From the NCBI GenBank assembly GCA_024305405.1, contig JAKNDB010000103.1:1-64000 (forward strand): a stretch of 64,000 nucleotides of DNA. The letters run 5' to 3'. The notes under the pieces are model-generated. The model made no database searches and had not been told where the DNA came from. It saw only the letters and a program-made list of their open reading frames with translations. Positions 38,221 to 51,698 of the stretch are shown one piece after another. This stretch comes from Dirofilaria immitis (Eukaryota; Nematoda; Chromadorea; Rhabditida; Onchocercidae). The stretch's first letter is position 1. Every line of letters begins with the position of its first letter. The position numbers and the translations under genes are program-made.

Positions 38221-39837
38221 TCAACAAACTACTAGCCTTAAATCGAATGATGAATATGCGGCAGAACTATGACTTTCTCTTTGATCCAGTTTCGTACCAT
38301 ATGATAATATTCTTCGACTACTTGAAGAAAAATGAATGCCTGTGTTAATTTGCAAATCGTCGTTGTATGATTGTGTTCCTTCATTCTACGTTATTTTGAA
38401 AGTTAGCTTTCATTTAAGTAATTTTACAAAGTTAGAATGCAAAAATAAAAGCTGAATAATTTTTTTGCTGTTATTAGTAGTTCAAATATATAAAATAAAT
38501 GCTAAAATAATGAAAAAAAACTTTTTAAATTATCAGAGTTTTAGATAAACATATCAAGTGATGACTTTTCGTTTTCTATAAATTTTCATTGTACTTATCA
38601 ATGTTTATCACTAGCGAACAATAATGATCTACAAAAATTTTTAATTACTAACGTTTTTTCCTTTCTCTGTTTTTTCTTCTTACCCAATAATAACATTTCT
38701 GTATTCAAATAATTTATAATTTTCAAATATTTCAAATTTTCTTAAGTGATTTGTGTTTTGAAGAAAACTGTCAATTTTTTGAAATACGATTTGAATTTTA
38801 ATTCTTTGAAAATCGAAGTCACAAGTAAAATGCTTTTTCAGGCAAAGCATGTTAAATTTTTCCAAAGCTCTAAAAAAGATAACAAGAAATTTCCATGTAA
38901 ATAAAGATTGCTAATTTTTTAAAAGAATTTTTGAAATTAAAACTATTGGGACATGAACTGAAGTTGCAAATTAACAGATTTCTATAAAATAATGAGATTT
39001 GTAAATTTTACATTAGAAAAAGTTGAAATTTGATTAGTTTTATTAAGTCAATCAATTTACTCATCGCAAAATTTATCTTTTAATATGTTTAACAAAACAA
39101 AATTATTTTTAACTAAAATTTTCCTTATTTTGTATTATTCTCCTACAGTAATCATAAAGCAATGTCTTATGATTATTTTTATTAGCTGTTTTTAATGGTA
39201 CCTTCATGATCCATTTCTTAGGACCGGTTCATTTTTTCATATTCTGAATCCTTTCCATCGTCTTATTATTATTATTATTTATAATCCGATGATCAAAATT
39301 TGTTTAACGACACAAGAGAAGTTTTGAAACATCATTAATTCTTGTTTCAATTTCGTTACGAACAAGCTTATAGAAATAATTAATTAGTTTAGAATTATTC
39401 GATTAATGCTTAGGAATCTAGATTTCGTTGGTATAAAATTATTTTAAGCAATTAATGTTTTGGCCAAAATTACTAAAAATTCTTAATATTTAGTCATTTA
39501 GTTTTGCAAATTTTTGCATAAGAATTCTAAACGAGATATATAAAACATAATTAAAAATTGTAAGATGAAATTTGTAATCAAACTGTTCACACATTTCAAC
39601 AAAAACGATTACAGTTTCGATATTATGAAATGTAAAGTAATGTTCGGAAGTTATTGGGTTCTTCATCAGTTTTGCCCTTCTTGGTGATGAATTTACTGTT
39701 GTTAGAGCGGTTTGTGACAAAAACTGTATCCCAGTAGATAAAACTGGTGTCGGCGGTAAACGTCGCATAATTCCGATATGCATTACCGGTTTCACTTGCG
39801 TATGTTCACAAGAATGAAATTGATTCGATTTTATCAT
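38221..39837 (-). CDS. Small two-exon protein with RRLPPTP motif, unknown function
   Basis: Two exons, 39613-39837 and 38221-38385, join in phase 0 (GAAACT/GTAATC donor, ACGTAG acceptor) to give 129 residues. The first exon carries MRRLPPTPVLSTG and an SSPRRAKLMKNP stretch. The second is rich in Ser and reads IHFSSSSRRILSYGTKLDQR before ending LRLVVC. There is no signal peptide, membrane segment or known fold that I recognise; it looks disordered. R-x-L-P-x-x-P is the form of SH3 ligand used by RIM-binding proteins in RIM and CaV2 tails, so this could be a scaffold ligand or the C-terminal end of a larger gene whose upstream exons were not found. An in-frame upstream extension is possible, so the start is uncertain. 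Its base composition is clearly less AT-rich than the flanks, which supports coding. Confidence 0.55.
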
Positions 39838-42800
39838 AATGCAAGTGATCCTTAATTACGATTAGTTTCGTATTGCTGTATGCAATATTATTGAATGAAT
39901 TATATTATACAATTCATTATCAAACAATTATAGTAAACGAATCAAATAATTAGCAAAAGCTATCAAAAATACCGCATAAATAAATTTATGTAATTTATGC
40001 AAAAAAATTTACTATTTTAAAAAGATGATAGAAAAATAAGAAAACTAATCAACAGAAATGCAAACGGAAAATTTTGAAGACTGAAAATATTCATTAAAAA
40101 TCAGTAATTGATTGATAATTTAAAAATATTCTAAATTTCAAATGCGTTTTAAAATATATGTTAACTCTGAGCCTTTTCTAAAAAATAAATCGTATGCCTA
40201 GGTAAAATTTCCTTAAAATGGAAAACTATTTTACGAGGTGAGACAAAATATATTTAAAACAAATGGACTGTATGGAGAACAGATTCATATTATCAGGTTA
40301 CTTTTTAAAATATGAGAAAAAGCCTAATAAACGTGAATAGAGCGTGAATTTTTATGTTATTAATATTTTAAAATATCTTAATTTAATTATGAAACTTAAT
40401 TTTGGAATAACAAACTTGAGAAATGTGAAATACCTCAAATTTGGCAAGATATGGAATTGAAAACATTCGAAATCATATTATTAATCAAACTGTAATCTTG
40501 ATAAGTAAATATAAATCATTTTATTAGTATTAATTCGAATCATCATATTTACTATGATTATTTACAATTTTTAGATAATTAAGAGGTACAAAATTTTTAT
40601 AATATTTCAAAATAATTATATTTATGCTTAAAAATATGACAACATATGCATAGGAAATTAATAACTTGGAGAAAATAATTATAATATAATGATTTCATTA
40701 TAATAAATGAATATGAGATTTCCATTTAAATGAAAAGAAAAAATGATAAAAGCTTGTGGATAATATAAAGTAATGAAAAACCCTTTTACAATATAATATT
40801 GAATGGCTTATGCGCAATAAAGTAAGCGGTAAAATTTCAGTTTAATTTCTTCCACTTAACATTTCGATTCGAAAAAAATGAAAAAATTTTTGTGGAAGAG
40901 AGAAAAAGAAAATTTTGATAATAAAAGTAAAATAGCAATCAAAACCCTTGAAATTATTATTACTATTTCTATCGTTAACTTCAATTTTTTTCAACTTTTT
41001 GATCAGGATGATTCATTTTTTCCATTCAATGACTAAAATATCTGATACTGAATGAGAGGATAGCTTAAAAATTTCTCAAGCTCATTTCATTTAATGATAT
41101 TAGACTCAAAAATCACTTGTTGCTAAAATTTTCTGGACTCTTTTTTTTTTTCGTTAAATGGAAATCCATCAAATCCTTTTAGGCTATCATCACCATGAAG
41201 GAAGCCTATTTAGTTTTATACTTGGAATATAAAATTAAGGTTATTTTTCCAATTTTAGCTAGCTGCTTGAGCAAAGGAAAAAATATTTATATCCTAGCTT
41301 AAAATAAATTTTGACCATCGTTCTTCTTTTTAATTGGAATTTTATTAGTTAATGAAAACTCTTATGAATCGATGAAGATTGTGCAAAAGGGAATTTTTCA
41401 ACTTTTTCTAAATATTCTAATTCATATCTTTTGCTTCTCTTTCTCACATAATTGTTAATAACATTTATTAAAATTAAAATTTTCAAACAACTTTAAGAAC
41501 GGAAATAGAAAAATTATTGAATAGTATATTGCTGGAGTAAGAGTAAATGAATGAATTTTCAATATTTCTGCATATAAAATTTTTGCTTTTGCTTTCTTCT
41601 ATCATTTCATGAATAATAAATTCTATTTTTTTCTAAATTTTTTGCAAATTATCATCTTAAATTTTGTTTCTGATTTGATCCTTAAGAATTCTAAAATTAC
41701 TGAGGAAAATATATACTTTAGGAAATAATTTTTCTACAGAGATTTGAAATGTCAATAGAAGAAAAAATTGCATGCAAAATATACTGCTAATTTATACAAG
41801 ATTTTATTACTAATTAAAACCACAAATATATTTTTTGTATACAATCATTTTAATATTTCTGATAATTTTGAAGTGAAATGAAAGTTTATTTGTAAAAAAA
41901 AAAGAAAAAATATTCTCCAAAGTACTTATTTACGTTTTTAATTGAATTAAAACCAGGAAAAAGAGATAGAAATAGTAAGTTGTCGTTGTTAACAGGAATA
42001 ATTAAAAATTGAAAATAACGGAAGAGAAATAAAACAATAAATGATGAATAAATGAAGATCAGAAGAAAATATATTCAAATTTAAAATAATATAATTTTAG
42101 GTCGGAAATTTTGTTGAATGCCAGAAAAATAATATTATGCATTATTTCAAATGAAATCTTCTCCAACTAATGCTCAAATCAATATGAGTAATTTGGCATA
42201 TTGTCTTCTACTATCTGTGTTTATTATGTTTTCTCAGTTTATGTAGAATTTTATTGAAGATATTCTATTCAGTAAAACGCGAACTGAAGAGAAAATGAGT
42301 GAAAAGAATTGGAAAAAGAATAAATTGACAATAACGTTCGAAGAACAAGATTTCAGTAATAAAGTCAAATTTCCTGTTTTAAATAAGCTTACAAAAAAAC
42401 ATGGAATATTGCTAATGTTAAAATTCAGAGATTTAAAATATTTACTATCATTAATTTTTAAAATTTTTGAATGCTAATTTTTGAGTCGGTGTTAGTTTCA
42501 AAATTTGCTAAAATAATTATTTAATAGATTATTAATCTAAAAACTGTACCATAAAAGCCTAAACATTATTAAATGAATATTTGATTAGAACTGCACTTGA
42601 AATAATTCTTATTCTTTAATGATACAATTATAGCTCTAGCTTTAGATTGAAATTTTCGATTATTGGGAATGATAAGAAAGGTATTGGATGAGGACGAGAA
42701 ATGAAAATGACAGAGAATTTTTCTGCTATTTTCATTTATAGAAAAAAGTAAGCCTTAACACCGAAAAAAGAGGAAGACATGCATAGACATATGAATATGT

Positions 42801-45800
42801 TATCGATTGAATGAAGTCTCTTCTTTTTCTGAAAGTTTGCAATCAAGCAAAAATGAAATATGCATAAGTTAGTATATTATTAGATCTGAAAAACTATCGC
42901 TGGATGAATGAATATTCATCCCATTATTTTACTTGATCAATGATCATATTCATCGTTAAACTAATAATAACTCAGTGCGAAAATATTAGTCTTGAAAGCT
43001 TAGAAATTCTTTTGCTTCAAAAATGAAAGCATGGCATGATCTAATTAAGTTTAAAATTAGCAAGCTAATATTTAAAAAAATGAAAAAAATTCAAAATAGA
43101 AATCCTTTGGGCAATAATAGAATTTAAACGTTTGATCTAAAGGATATATTTCTATTGCCTAATTCCATTTACGTCCAAATCTTTTTGATTATTTTCTTTA
43201 AGAAAATATTTCATTAATAAATTTTCTCAATTTTATTTTAACAAAATTTTTTGAATGCTTTTTCATTTTAAATCCTTGAATTTTGTTTTTACATTATTAT
43301 ATAATTTTTTTTTCTAGTATATATTTTGAATTTGTTTCATTTCACTTTTATGCTAAGTATGCAAATAGTAATTTCAAAAGTTTTAAAAAGTATGAAATCA
43401 TTGTAATAGTAATGAAATGAACTTATTATTTACTTTTATCTATATCAGCTTTTGTGATGATGAATTTTCTTACACATTTAAACATTTTATTTTATTAATG
43501 CCTCCTTAACGTTTCTAAATTTTTTTGTGACAAGTTAAATAGTTGATATCATTGCACATTATATCTTCTTATTGATACAAAATATACTAGAAATTATATC
43601 TCCAATATAAAATATATATATGTATACTTTAATTATTGTTTATTCAAAATTAATAATTATTTTTAATGTTTACAATAGTTTCGCCGATAACTAACATCAG
43701 ATTATTAAGTAGCAACTAATATGTAATAGTTTTGATAAAAATTAGTGCTTATAATTTTAACCGAGACATTATGGAAATAAATGTCACATTTTAAGAAGTC
43801 ATTCTTATCGTACTTTTCCGTCGTGGTATTAAAATCATACTTCTGTCAACTTGAATTCGGAAATATTCACAAATACAGAAACATCTTTTCGTATACACAT
43901 TTATCTTATTTTTTTTTTTTTGCAAACTTGTATTCATGGACTTTATTTTTTCAATTTCTCGTTGTAATATATTTAAGTCTTATCCAAAAAACGATAAGAA
44001 AAAAATTTTTTTAGAAAATTTATAAAAATTACAAAATTACTTTTTCTCATAAACTTTTGAATAATTTAATCGAATGAAAAAATGGAAATGCAAAGACAAT
44101 AGCAAAATCGTTTGGAAAAGAAAAACGAATTAAAAACTTTATTAAAATTGAAAGGCTGTCTAAAATATGAATTTGAACTGCTCCTAGAATTAATTTTATG
44201 GCATTATAACTTTTTTTATAAATAAAAAGACAGTTTTAGAAATTACGAATTATATTCTAAATTTGGTAGTTAAAGCAAAACGAAATCTTTTGCTATTGCG
44301 CGTAATTGTTCAAGAAACCAACTTTTATTAAAAATTCATCATTAATTATCATTTGTTATGTAATCGTAATTACTCAAGAATGCATAAATTTGAGATTTAA
44401 TTTTTTAATTTTGTTCTATTTCATAGCATGAAAAATTAAAAGTTTTTGCAAAGAAAAAGAAATAAATATATTGAACAAGCAAATGGATGCCACATATATA
44501 ACTTTAAAAATGAAAAAAAAGATACCTGGGCTGAATGTTATGATTTATATTATAGTTAATATAATTTCATATCGATTTATCATTAATTATGAAGTAGCAA
44601 TTTTCCATTTTACGAATGCATGCGATATGTAGTGTGTATATCAAGGAACTATATTCTTCTGTCATAGTTTTTTCAAATTTAATCGAGAAAAAATGTATGC
44701 ATGCATAATGAAATAGGATTAGATAAATAAATTAAAAATATAAAAATTTTATTATAAATTTTAAATTGAATCGAATGATTAAGGGAAATGAAAAAGGAAT
44801 TAATATTATCAAGGGAAAAAAGGTAGATGTTTTTATATTTCAAATGATTAATAACGATGAAAAAAAATGGGATGAAATTTGAAATTAATTCAATAGCTAG
44901 AAGCTTTTTAAAAGATTTTATAACACTATAATTTCCCCATATTTTTTTCAATTCAAAATACAAACAGCATGAATCAAAATCATAAGAAAAATTGCAAAGA
45001 AAAAAAAGAAAAAATCATTAAAATAATTAATAATAAATGAGAAACAAATATGGTAGTTATTACAAAAATGATTCAGCCTTTTATAGATAAATAATAAGAT
45101 TAATTATATCCACTGTTAGGTTGTTGTCTCAAGCAAAATTTAATCATTCATTTTATTATTGTTCTTTGCTAATATATATATATGTTCATTTAGATATTTA
45201 GTGGTCAGTAATAGGTTAGATAACAGATAATTAAATAATTTAAGTGAAGTTTCGGAAAATAATTTAAATTAAAAGGAAGAAAACTTTTCCTAAGGAAATG
45301 AAATCGACTTGTTCAACATTATAAATACATATACAAAATATCAGTAAAAAATCGCATTATTTCTAACATAATTTAAAAAAAAGGAGCACTCAAGTTTGGA
45401 ATTATCAAAAAATTGATGATAAATATTGTTAAATTATAGCTTTAAAACTTTTAAAATACCACTAAAAATTGGTATGAATGCAGAAATTTAGCATTATTTA
45501 ATTGCGGATTGCATTAAATTTGAGAATTTTTCAATAGCTTCTTAAATTTTTGAAAAGGCGATGTACTGAAATTTTTTTTAGTTGATAATTGCTGTGCAAA
45601 ACCCAATTTAAATACATATAAATAATTTAGAATCAAAACTTACCTTATGAAACTTTTCTTGGGAATCACAAAATTTTCATTATTTATGTAAAAATGAATA
45701 TGAATATACAAAAAAAAAAATTATACGCAGAAAATCAATACGAATAAAAATAATTTATGAAGCACAAATATATTAAATATATGTTCACCACATTACAAAT

Positions 45801-46892
45801 ATATTTTTGTTATTCAATTTGATTCTAAGAATTATTTTTGTTTCACTGTCATTATCCTTAAATATTATTATTTATTAGTTAATTAATTGCAATATTACGA
45901 GATTACTAAATAATTTACAGCTGGCATCATAATATATCATATAAAGATAGTTAAAGTGAAAATAAAAAAAAAGGGCTATCAAGATGGAATTAACAGACAT
46001 AATCATAATAATCAAATCGCATAAATATATATGTATAAAATTTAAGTTAATTAAACAAGTTCTGGTCGTTTGATGATTAAAATAATAATCAATATCCCAA
46101 TCCTGCCATAATCATCAGTCATTCATAGCAAGTATTTTTAGCAAAAGAAAGAGAGAATGTAATTGTTTAATACATGATCGATATGAACTTTTTGTAAGCG
46201 TTATGAGTTACTAGAAGTTCAAAAATAACGAGAGACATTTTCTACATCCATCTGTCCTATGAAAACAGTTATTATCAGATGTTATAATAATGATTTAAGA
46301 ATTAAATAAGATATTTATTAGGCTAATTTTTCTTTATCAGATTGATTTTCTATTATTCTGTCAATTTATTGATTTTTATTGATAGTGAATAATAGTGGTA
46401 TATAATATGTGTTTATTACTTCTTTTCCAATACTTCCGTTATAATTATAAAAGAAGCTGCATAAATATTCTTTAAGTTGTTTAATATTATTATCTAATAT
46501 TTAAAAATTTTAAAAGTTGAAATGGTCATTTAATTGGCAAACCATTTTGAGAATGCCAACAATATATAATTTATAAATATTTATTATTCAATGAAATTTA
46601 AAGAAATAAATAAGTCAAATATATCAAATAATATACGCTTAATTTTTATAAGTGATCAAATTTGTCAATTTATTGAATCACATTTCGAATCATTTCAATA
46701 AATATTAAATGATTTTGGAGATGATACTATAAAAGAAGAAAATGTCGAACTTGTTATTGGAAGTATTTGATCATCAAAGTTATGTATCATATTCATATAT
46801 TTGCTATGGTGAAGTCTATTTATGTTTAATTGATCAATTAGAAATTGAGCAAATATATAGCGTCAAATATTCCGATATGTTATTTTCTTTCT

Positions 46893-46937
<45 letters not shown>

Positions 46938-49900
46938 TAGATAGATTCTAATTAAAAAAAGAAATATTATTTTCATCAGTTTGATCTTCTAAAATTTTGC
47001 TGTATTACTAAAAATAATATTGATATAATTATGTAATAAGTTAATAAGAAGAATTAATGAATGAATGTATCATTTGATTTGTTCTTCAATAGCGAGAAAT
47101 GTTTGAAGTAGTTTTAGCCTAAATATTTCTTCTGCTTTTTCTTTTACAACAAATAATTATTTTGTTTAAATTTACCACTATTATTTTTGCCTTTATTCAA
47201 ATTCAATTATTCCTTTCCTAATAAGAAAAACTTTTTAATTGCAATAAATTAACAAAATTCATATTTATAAATATAATATATATCAAATCATACACATATA
47301 AATTTTACATATCATAAAAAATGCTCCCAATTACATGGATTTTGAATCGCTTAAATTTTATGTAAAGTATTCAATTTTGCATGTTTAATATTTGATTTAT
47401 GAGAAGTAATTCAAAATAAATGTCAAAATATTTTGGGCCTCAGTTAGATGCCACATCCCATTGAAATATATCAAGAAACTTATGGTCAGAATAAAAAAAT
47501 TTTTAAAAATTTAAGTGCTCAAATTTTCTAATTTTGCAATGATAAAGTCTATTCATTTCTGTCATTTAACTAAGTATAATTAACTGTGATAGAATCTATA
47601 ATTAAGTTGGCGGTAAATTTTTTCCTTTATTATAACAGGGCAAAAATAATATGAAAAAATAATTTGAAAATTCTAAATATTTTTGTAATTTAATTAATAT
47701 AAAAACGATAAGATTCAACAATGTATTTATTTATTGACTGATTTTTAGAAAAATTTTTTCTAAAATAATAAAAAATCAAAATGTCTTACATTTTGATTTT
47801 TATCAATCGATTTCAATATAATTATTAGTCAATTCGGATTACATTTGTTAAAAAGAAGAAAATTACTTAGCATTCACAAATTAATTACAACATTAATCGA
47901 AATAATATTGCGAATAATTAGAAATAATTAGAGTTAGAAATATTTTATAATTATCAATCGATTTCAATATGATTAAAAACATTTTTGACTAATTTGAACT
48001 ATTGAAAAATTCTCGAAAACTTTTCTCATTTTTCAAGCAAAATTTCATGTAGGAAGGCAAAGATTTGCATTTCGGTAAATATATTTGTAAAATAGGCATT
48101 GCGATCACTTTGGTATAGTCATTTTACTAAATGGTTACCTGCTTCGAAAATGATTTCAGTTTATTCGTGGTTATCACAATGTTTGTTTCTACCTGAATAC
48201 ATCTATTTGTCTAACAGTTTGAAAACGAAATTATCTGAGAATTTAATTTTGTTCATGTGTACATCAATGAAAAATAAATTAAGAAAAGTAATGAGAATTA
48301 CAATTTGTGAAAATTGTAATACTCTTTTAATATTTTAAGTGGAAAATTGAGTTAAAAAGTGTTTAATGATTAGATGCTTGGAAATGAAAGTTATAGAGTA
48401 ATTCCACATTTTTAAATATCCCTCAAAAATATTATAAAGTACACTTTAAACAAAAAAATTTTATGTGAGCGAATTTTCAAAATTGGCATTAAGTGCTTAT
48501 AGTGAACGGAGTAATTATTGATTTTTATCCGTGAATTTCGTGAATTGTAATAATTGATAACTTAAATTTTAATGGTCGATAGTTTAATTAATGAAAACAT
48601 CGATTTAGTTAATTAAGCTATTATCGAAAGGATGAAAAAACTGAATAGACAAAAGAAAATTCGACATTTCACTAATCTTTCGTCTAATTTTTGTGAAAAT
48701 TGCTTATAAAAAGCTATGATACACATTTTTTTTTGGATTCAGAGAGTATCGTTGAATAAATAACGATATTTTCAAATATTACAGTAATTTAAGTTTCCTT
48801 ACTATAAAGTTGTGTATATTTTATAATTTAGCAAGGAATCGCTTTTTTTCAAAAATTTCCGTGATTCGTTTTCATTCAAAAATAAAGGTGTACCTGGGAT
48901 GCCAAGAAAATTAAGATTAGATGATTGATAATTTACTAATTTCTATTTTGGTAAAAATTGTTGAAGATTTAATTATTAATTAATGAAACTAATAAATTCT
49001 ACAGATAAATCAATTTTTCTAATAAGAGGCATTAAATACCATTTAATAAATTCCTTTAATTTTTGGCATTTTCAATTCCTGCACGAAATTGATGGTGACA
49101 TTTCTGTCAAAACAAATTAAAACCTCAAATTTTTCAATAACTCAAAAAAAGTTGGACGAAAGAGAATATGTCAGAAAATAGCAGCCAGGAAATTTTAAAG
49201 TACTTGTTTTTTCTTTTTCTGAAATTTTTTATATAGATGTATCTTTTTCATATTTGCTTTATTAATGATTTCCAGTATTAATATTTCATTTATTGAAAGT
49301 CAATATTTCTTAATTTTAGAAATGGCTAGAAAATTTTCGATAATTCTGGAAATCTTATCCTTTTATTATTAATAAGATTTTTGACTACTACAATGCCTTA
49401 CTTCTCGAATTTACCATTGTTGCATAAAAAAAATTTCTCGAATACACTGACGTTTCATTGTTTTCGAAAATTTTTGACAAGAACGATAGTAAGTGCACAT
49501 ATAAACACATTTTCTTTACGTTTCAATATACTTAATAATTTCGCATGATGCAATAAGATAATGAAATAACAGTATTGTTTTATTAGAAAGTATTCAAGAA
49601 TTAAAATTTCTATTTTAAAGTAATTTATGATATAATCTTTTGATTCTAATAATTCGATAACTTAATTAACGGATAAATGCAGTACTTAACTAACGGATAA
49701 ATGGATAAATTGAACAGTCCAACATTTTGAAACTTTGTCGAGATCTGATTCTCATTTTTACTGTGCATATGAATTTTTCGCCAATTACACTTTGGTAATT
49801 CGCGAAAAATTAAAATTTATGGAACTGTCGTTGCTCATTATTAAGAAACAATTTTTCAGTATTTATTAAGTAAATTCAGTGTTAACTTTCCCGTTTATAA

Positions 49901-49955
49901 TTTAATTTCTTAGTTTTTAAACAGCTTGAAAATATAATTTTTTGTTATTTTTCAT
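39838..49955. other. About 10 kb gene-poor AT-rich region
   Basis: No exon with convincing splice signals, codon bias or protein motif was found on either strand. Open frames near 42.3, 43.8, 44.8, 46.8 and 48.1 kb are low-complexity and AT-driven. The region may be intron of a larger gene, intergenic DNA or decayed repeat; I cannot tell. Confidence 0.45.
46896..46947. repeat. Compound microsatellite (TA)n(GA)n(GATA)n
   Basis: About 15 TA units run directly into about six GA units and then three GATA-like units. Length is likely variable and may be misassembled. Confidence 0.95.
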
Positions 49956-51552
49956 TTAAATGTCGTCTCGTTTGTTTCCTTTGGAAAAATCATGAATGTC
50001 GAATAATTTCGAATTGCTTTGGATCTCTTCCAGTGGAAGCTCACATTTACGTTGATAACAAAGGGTGGAATCAAATGGCATCGGTCTGGCATATACATCA
50101 GGTTCTTCTTTAGCTTCATCCGGTTGATTATCTCCAATTGTAGCGATATTGAGCGTACGTTCCTCTGTTTTATCAACATTTCTATCATCAACAGTGCTAA
50201 TTGTAGCAGACAAAGGCCACGATAAAGCAGCAGATTTTGACGTCATGTATTCTAATTCAGGTCTATATGGCTCTAATCCCTGAAGTCATTCAGATACGAT
50301 AAAAAGAAAGGACGCGATAGTGAATCATTTTGTCCTTCGATAAATAAAAAAATATGTGAGTAATCGAAATATTAGGATAAATCCCTTCTATTTCGTATTC
50401 TCTAAATTTATATACCATTGCGAGTTTAATACGCTTCTTTAATTTTTGAAATCGCGATACAGGCATTTGAAGTTCCATATGAGCATCAAAAATAGTCCGG
50501 AACTTTGGCATTAGACTTTCAATATTTATTCCGTTTTCTTTATAAATCTATAATATAAATACCTTAGTTCATTCATTGTATATTGAATTGATTAAAATTT
50601 ATTAAACTTTAATTTTGAAAATAGGATTTTGGAAATTGCTTCTGATGTATGGAATCAAGTTGTTTGTTGCGTGAATATGTAGATCATAATATTTTTATAA
50701 TAATTTATAATTTAAATGCCGCTTCTGTATTAATTCTAGACAAGAATTTATTTAAAAAATCGATAGAAAAATTTTTTTATTATTAAAAAGTTGCTTTCAT
50801 CCAGTAAAGCTAAAATAAATTTAATTTCATATTCAAATATTTTTTCAAGTCAGTAATGAAAATTGTCGGGAAACCGAAAGAAAATTAATTCAAATTTATA
50901 AAATTCCTAAAAATACATTGTTTGTAACAAATTTTTCTATTCATCATCATTCGTCCCTCTTAAAACATCTATTTTATTCATTTACAGATCTTTCCAATCC
51001 AAATTTTTCTCATCACGCCCCTTTTTATCACCCTACATAATCAATCACAGGGACAATGGATTGGCTTTTCTATTTGAAAATCATCTCTTCTTGGTTGTTA
51101 TATATACTTCTCAAATTCAACCGTATTGTTACGCATTTCGCCTAATACTAAATTGTTTCTAATAAACAAAATTTCTTATATGTTTGTCGCCCTGCAAGGA
51201 AAATTTTCACAACAAAAATGATCTGAAATATTAAGTAGCAATTCTATTTTTGTTTTTGACATAACTAACCTTCTCCATCAGTTTATACTCTTCCTCTAAT
51301 ATGCAAACACGGAATGTTCTTGGGAAGTCATCATCAGTCGGTCTTCCAAAGATCATATCATATGCTATTGAAACAAATCGATCGCTCGTTCCATTGCTGC
51401 AAGTTGAAATTTATAACTGAGAATAATATGAAATATTCTTTAATTTGAAAGATTATGAATACTTGAAAATATTCAGTAACTAAGAAGTCGTTGATATATG
51501 ATGATGCATATTTCACATAATTTAGGAAAGCTGTTTGACATTCTTCCTGCAT
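49956..51552 (-). CDS. Exons following the phosphatase: C-terminal extension or separate gene
   Basis: Four exon-like segments: 51463-51546, 51270-51396, 50416-50547 and 49956-50279. The last three join in phase 0 and end at TAA 49956. They read NGTSDRFVSIAYDMIFGRP, then an Arg/Lys-rich helix (SRFQKLKKRIKLAM), then GLEPYRPELEYMTSKSAALS and an acidic tail ending GNKRDDI. The first segment (EECQTAFLNYVKYASSYIND) does not keep phase with the next, and may be an alternative first exon starting at ATG 51552 or an exon beside a frame error. No known domain is recognised. The simplest model is a long C-terminal extension of the PP1-like phosphatase just upstream; an independent downstream gene is the alternative. 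Confidence 0.5.
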
Positions 51553-51698
51553 TAATTGCGGCTTTTGCTATTTATAGCTAATATTGTAATAATGTTGCAA
51601 AAATACTGTAATTAATACTGTAGCAGATTGTAATTTATAATGTTTTGAAATGCAATGATTGCTTAAAATATTATCTGCTGTTTGAAGTATATTATGTG

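Noticed and set aside
42295..48338. Open frames at 42.3, 43.8, 44.8, 46.8 and 48.1 kb
   Set aside because: Low-complexity AT-driven peptides, no splice sites or motifs; expected by chance.
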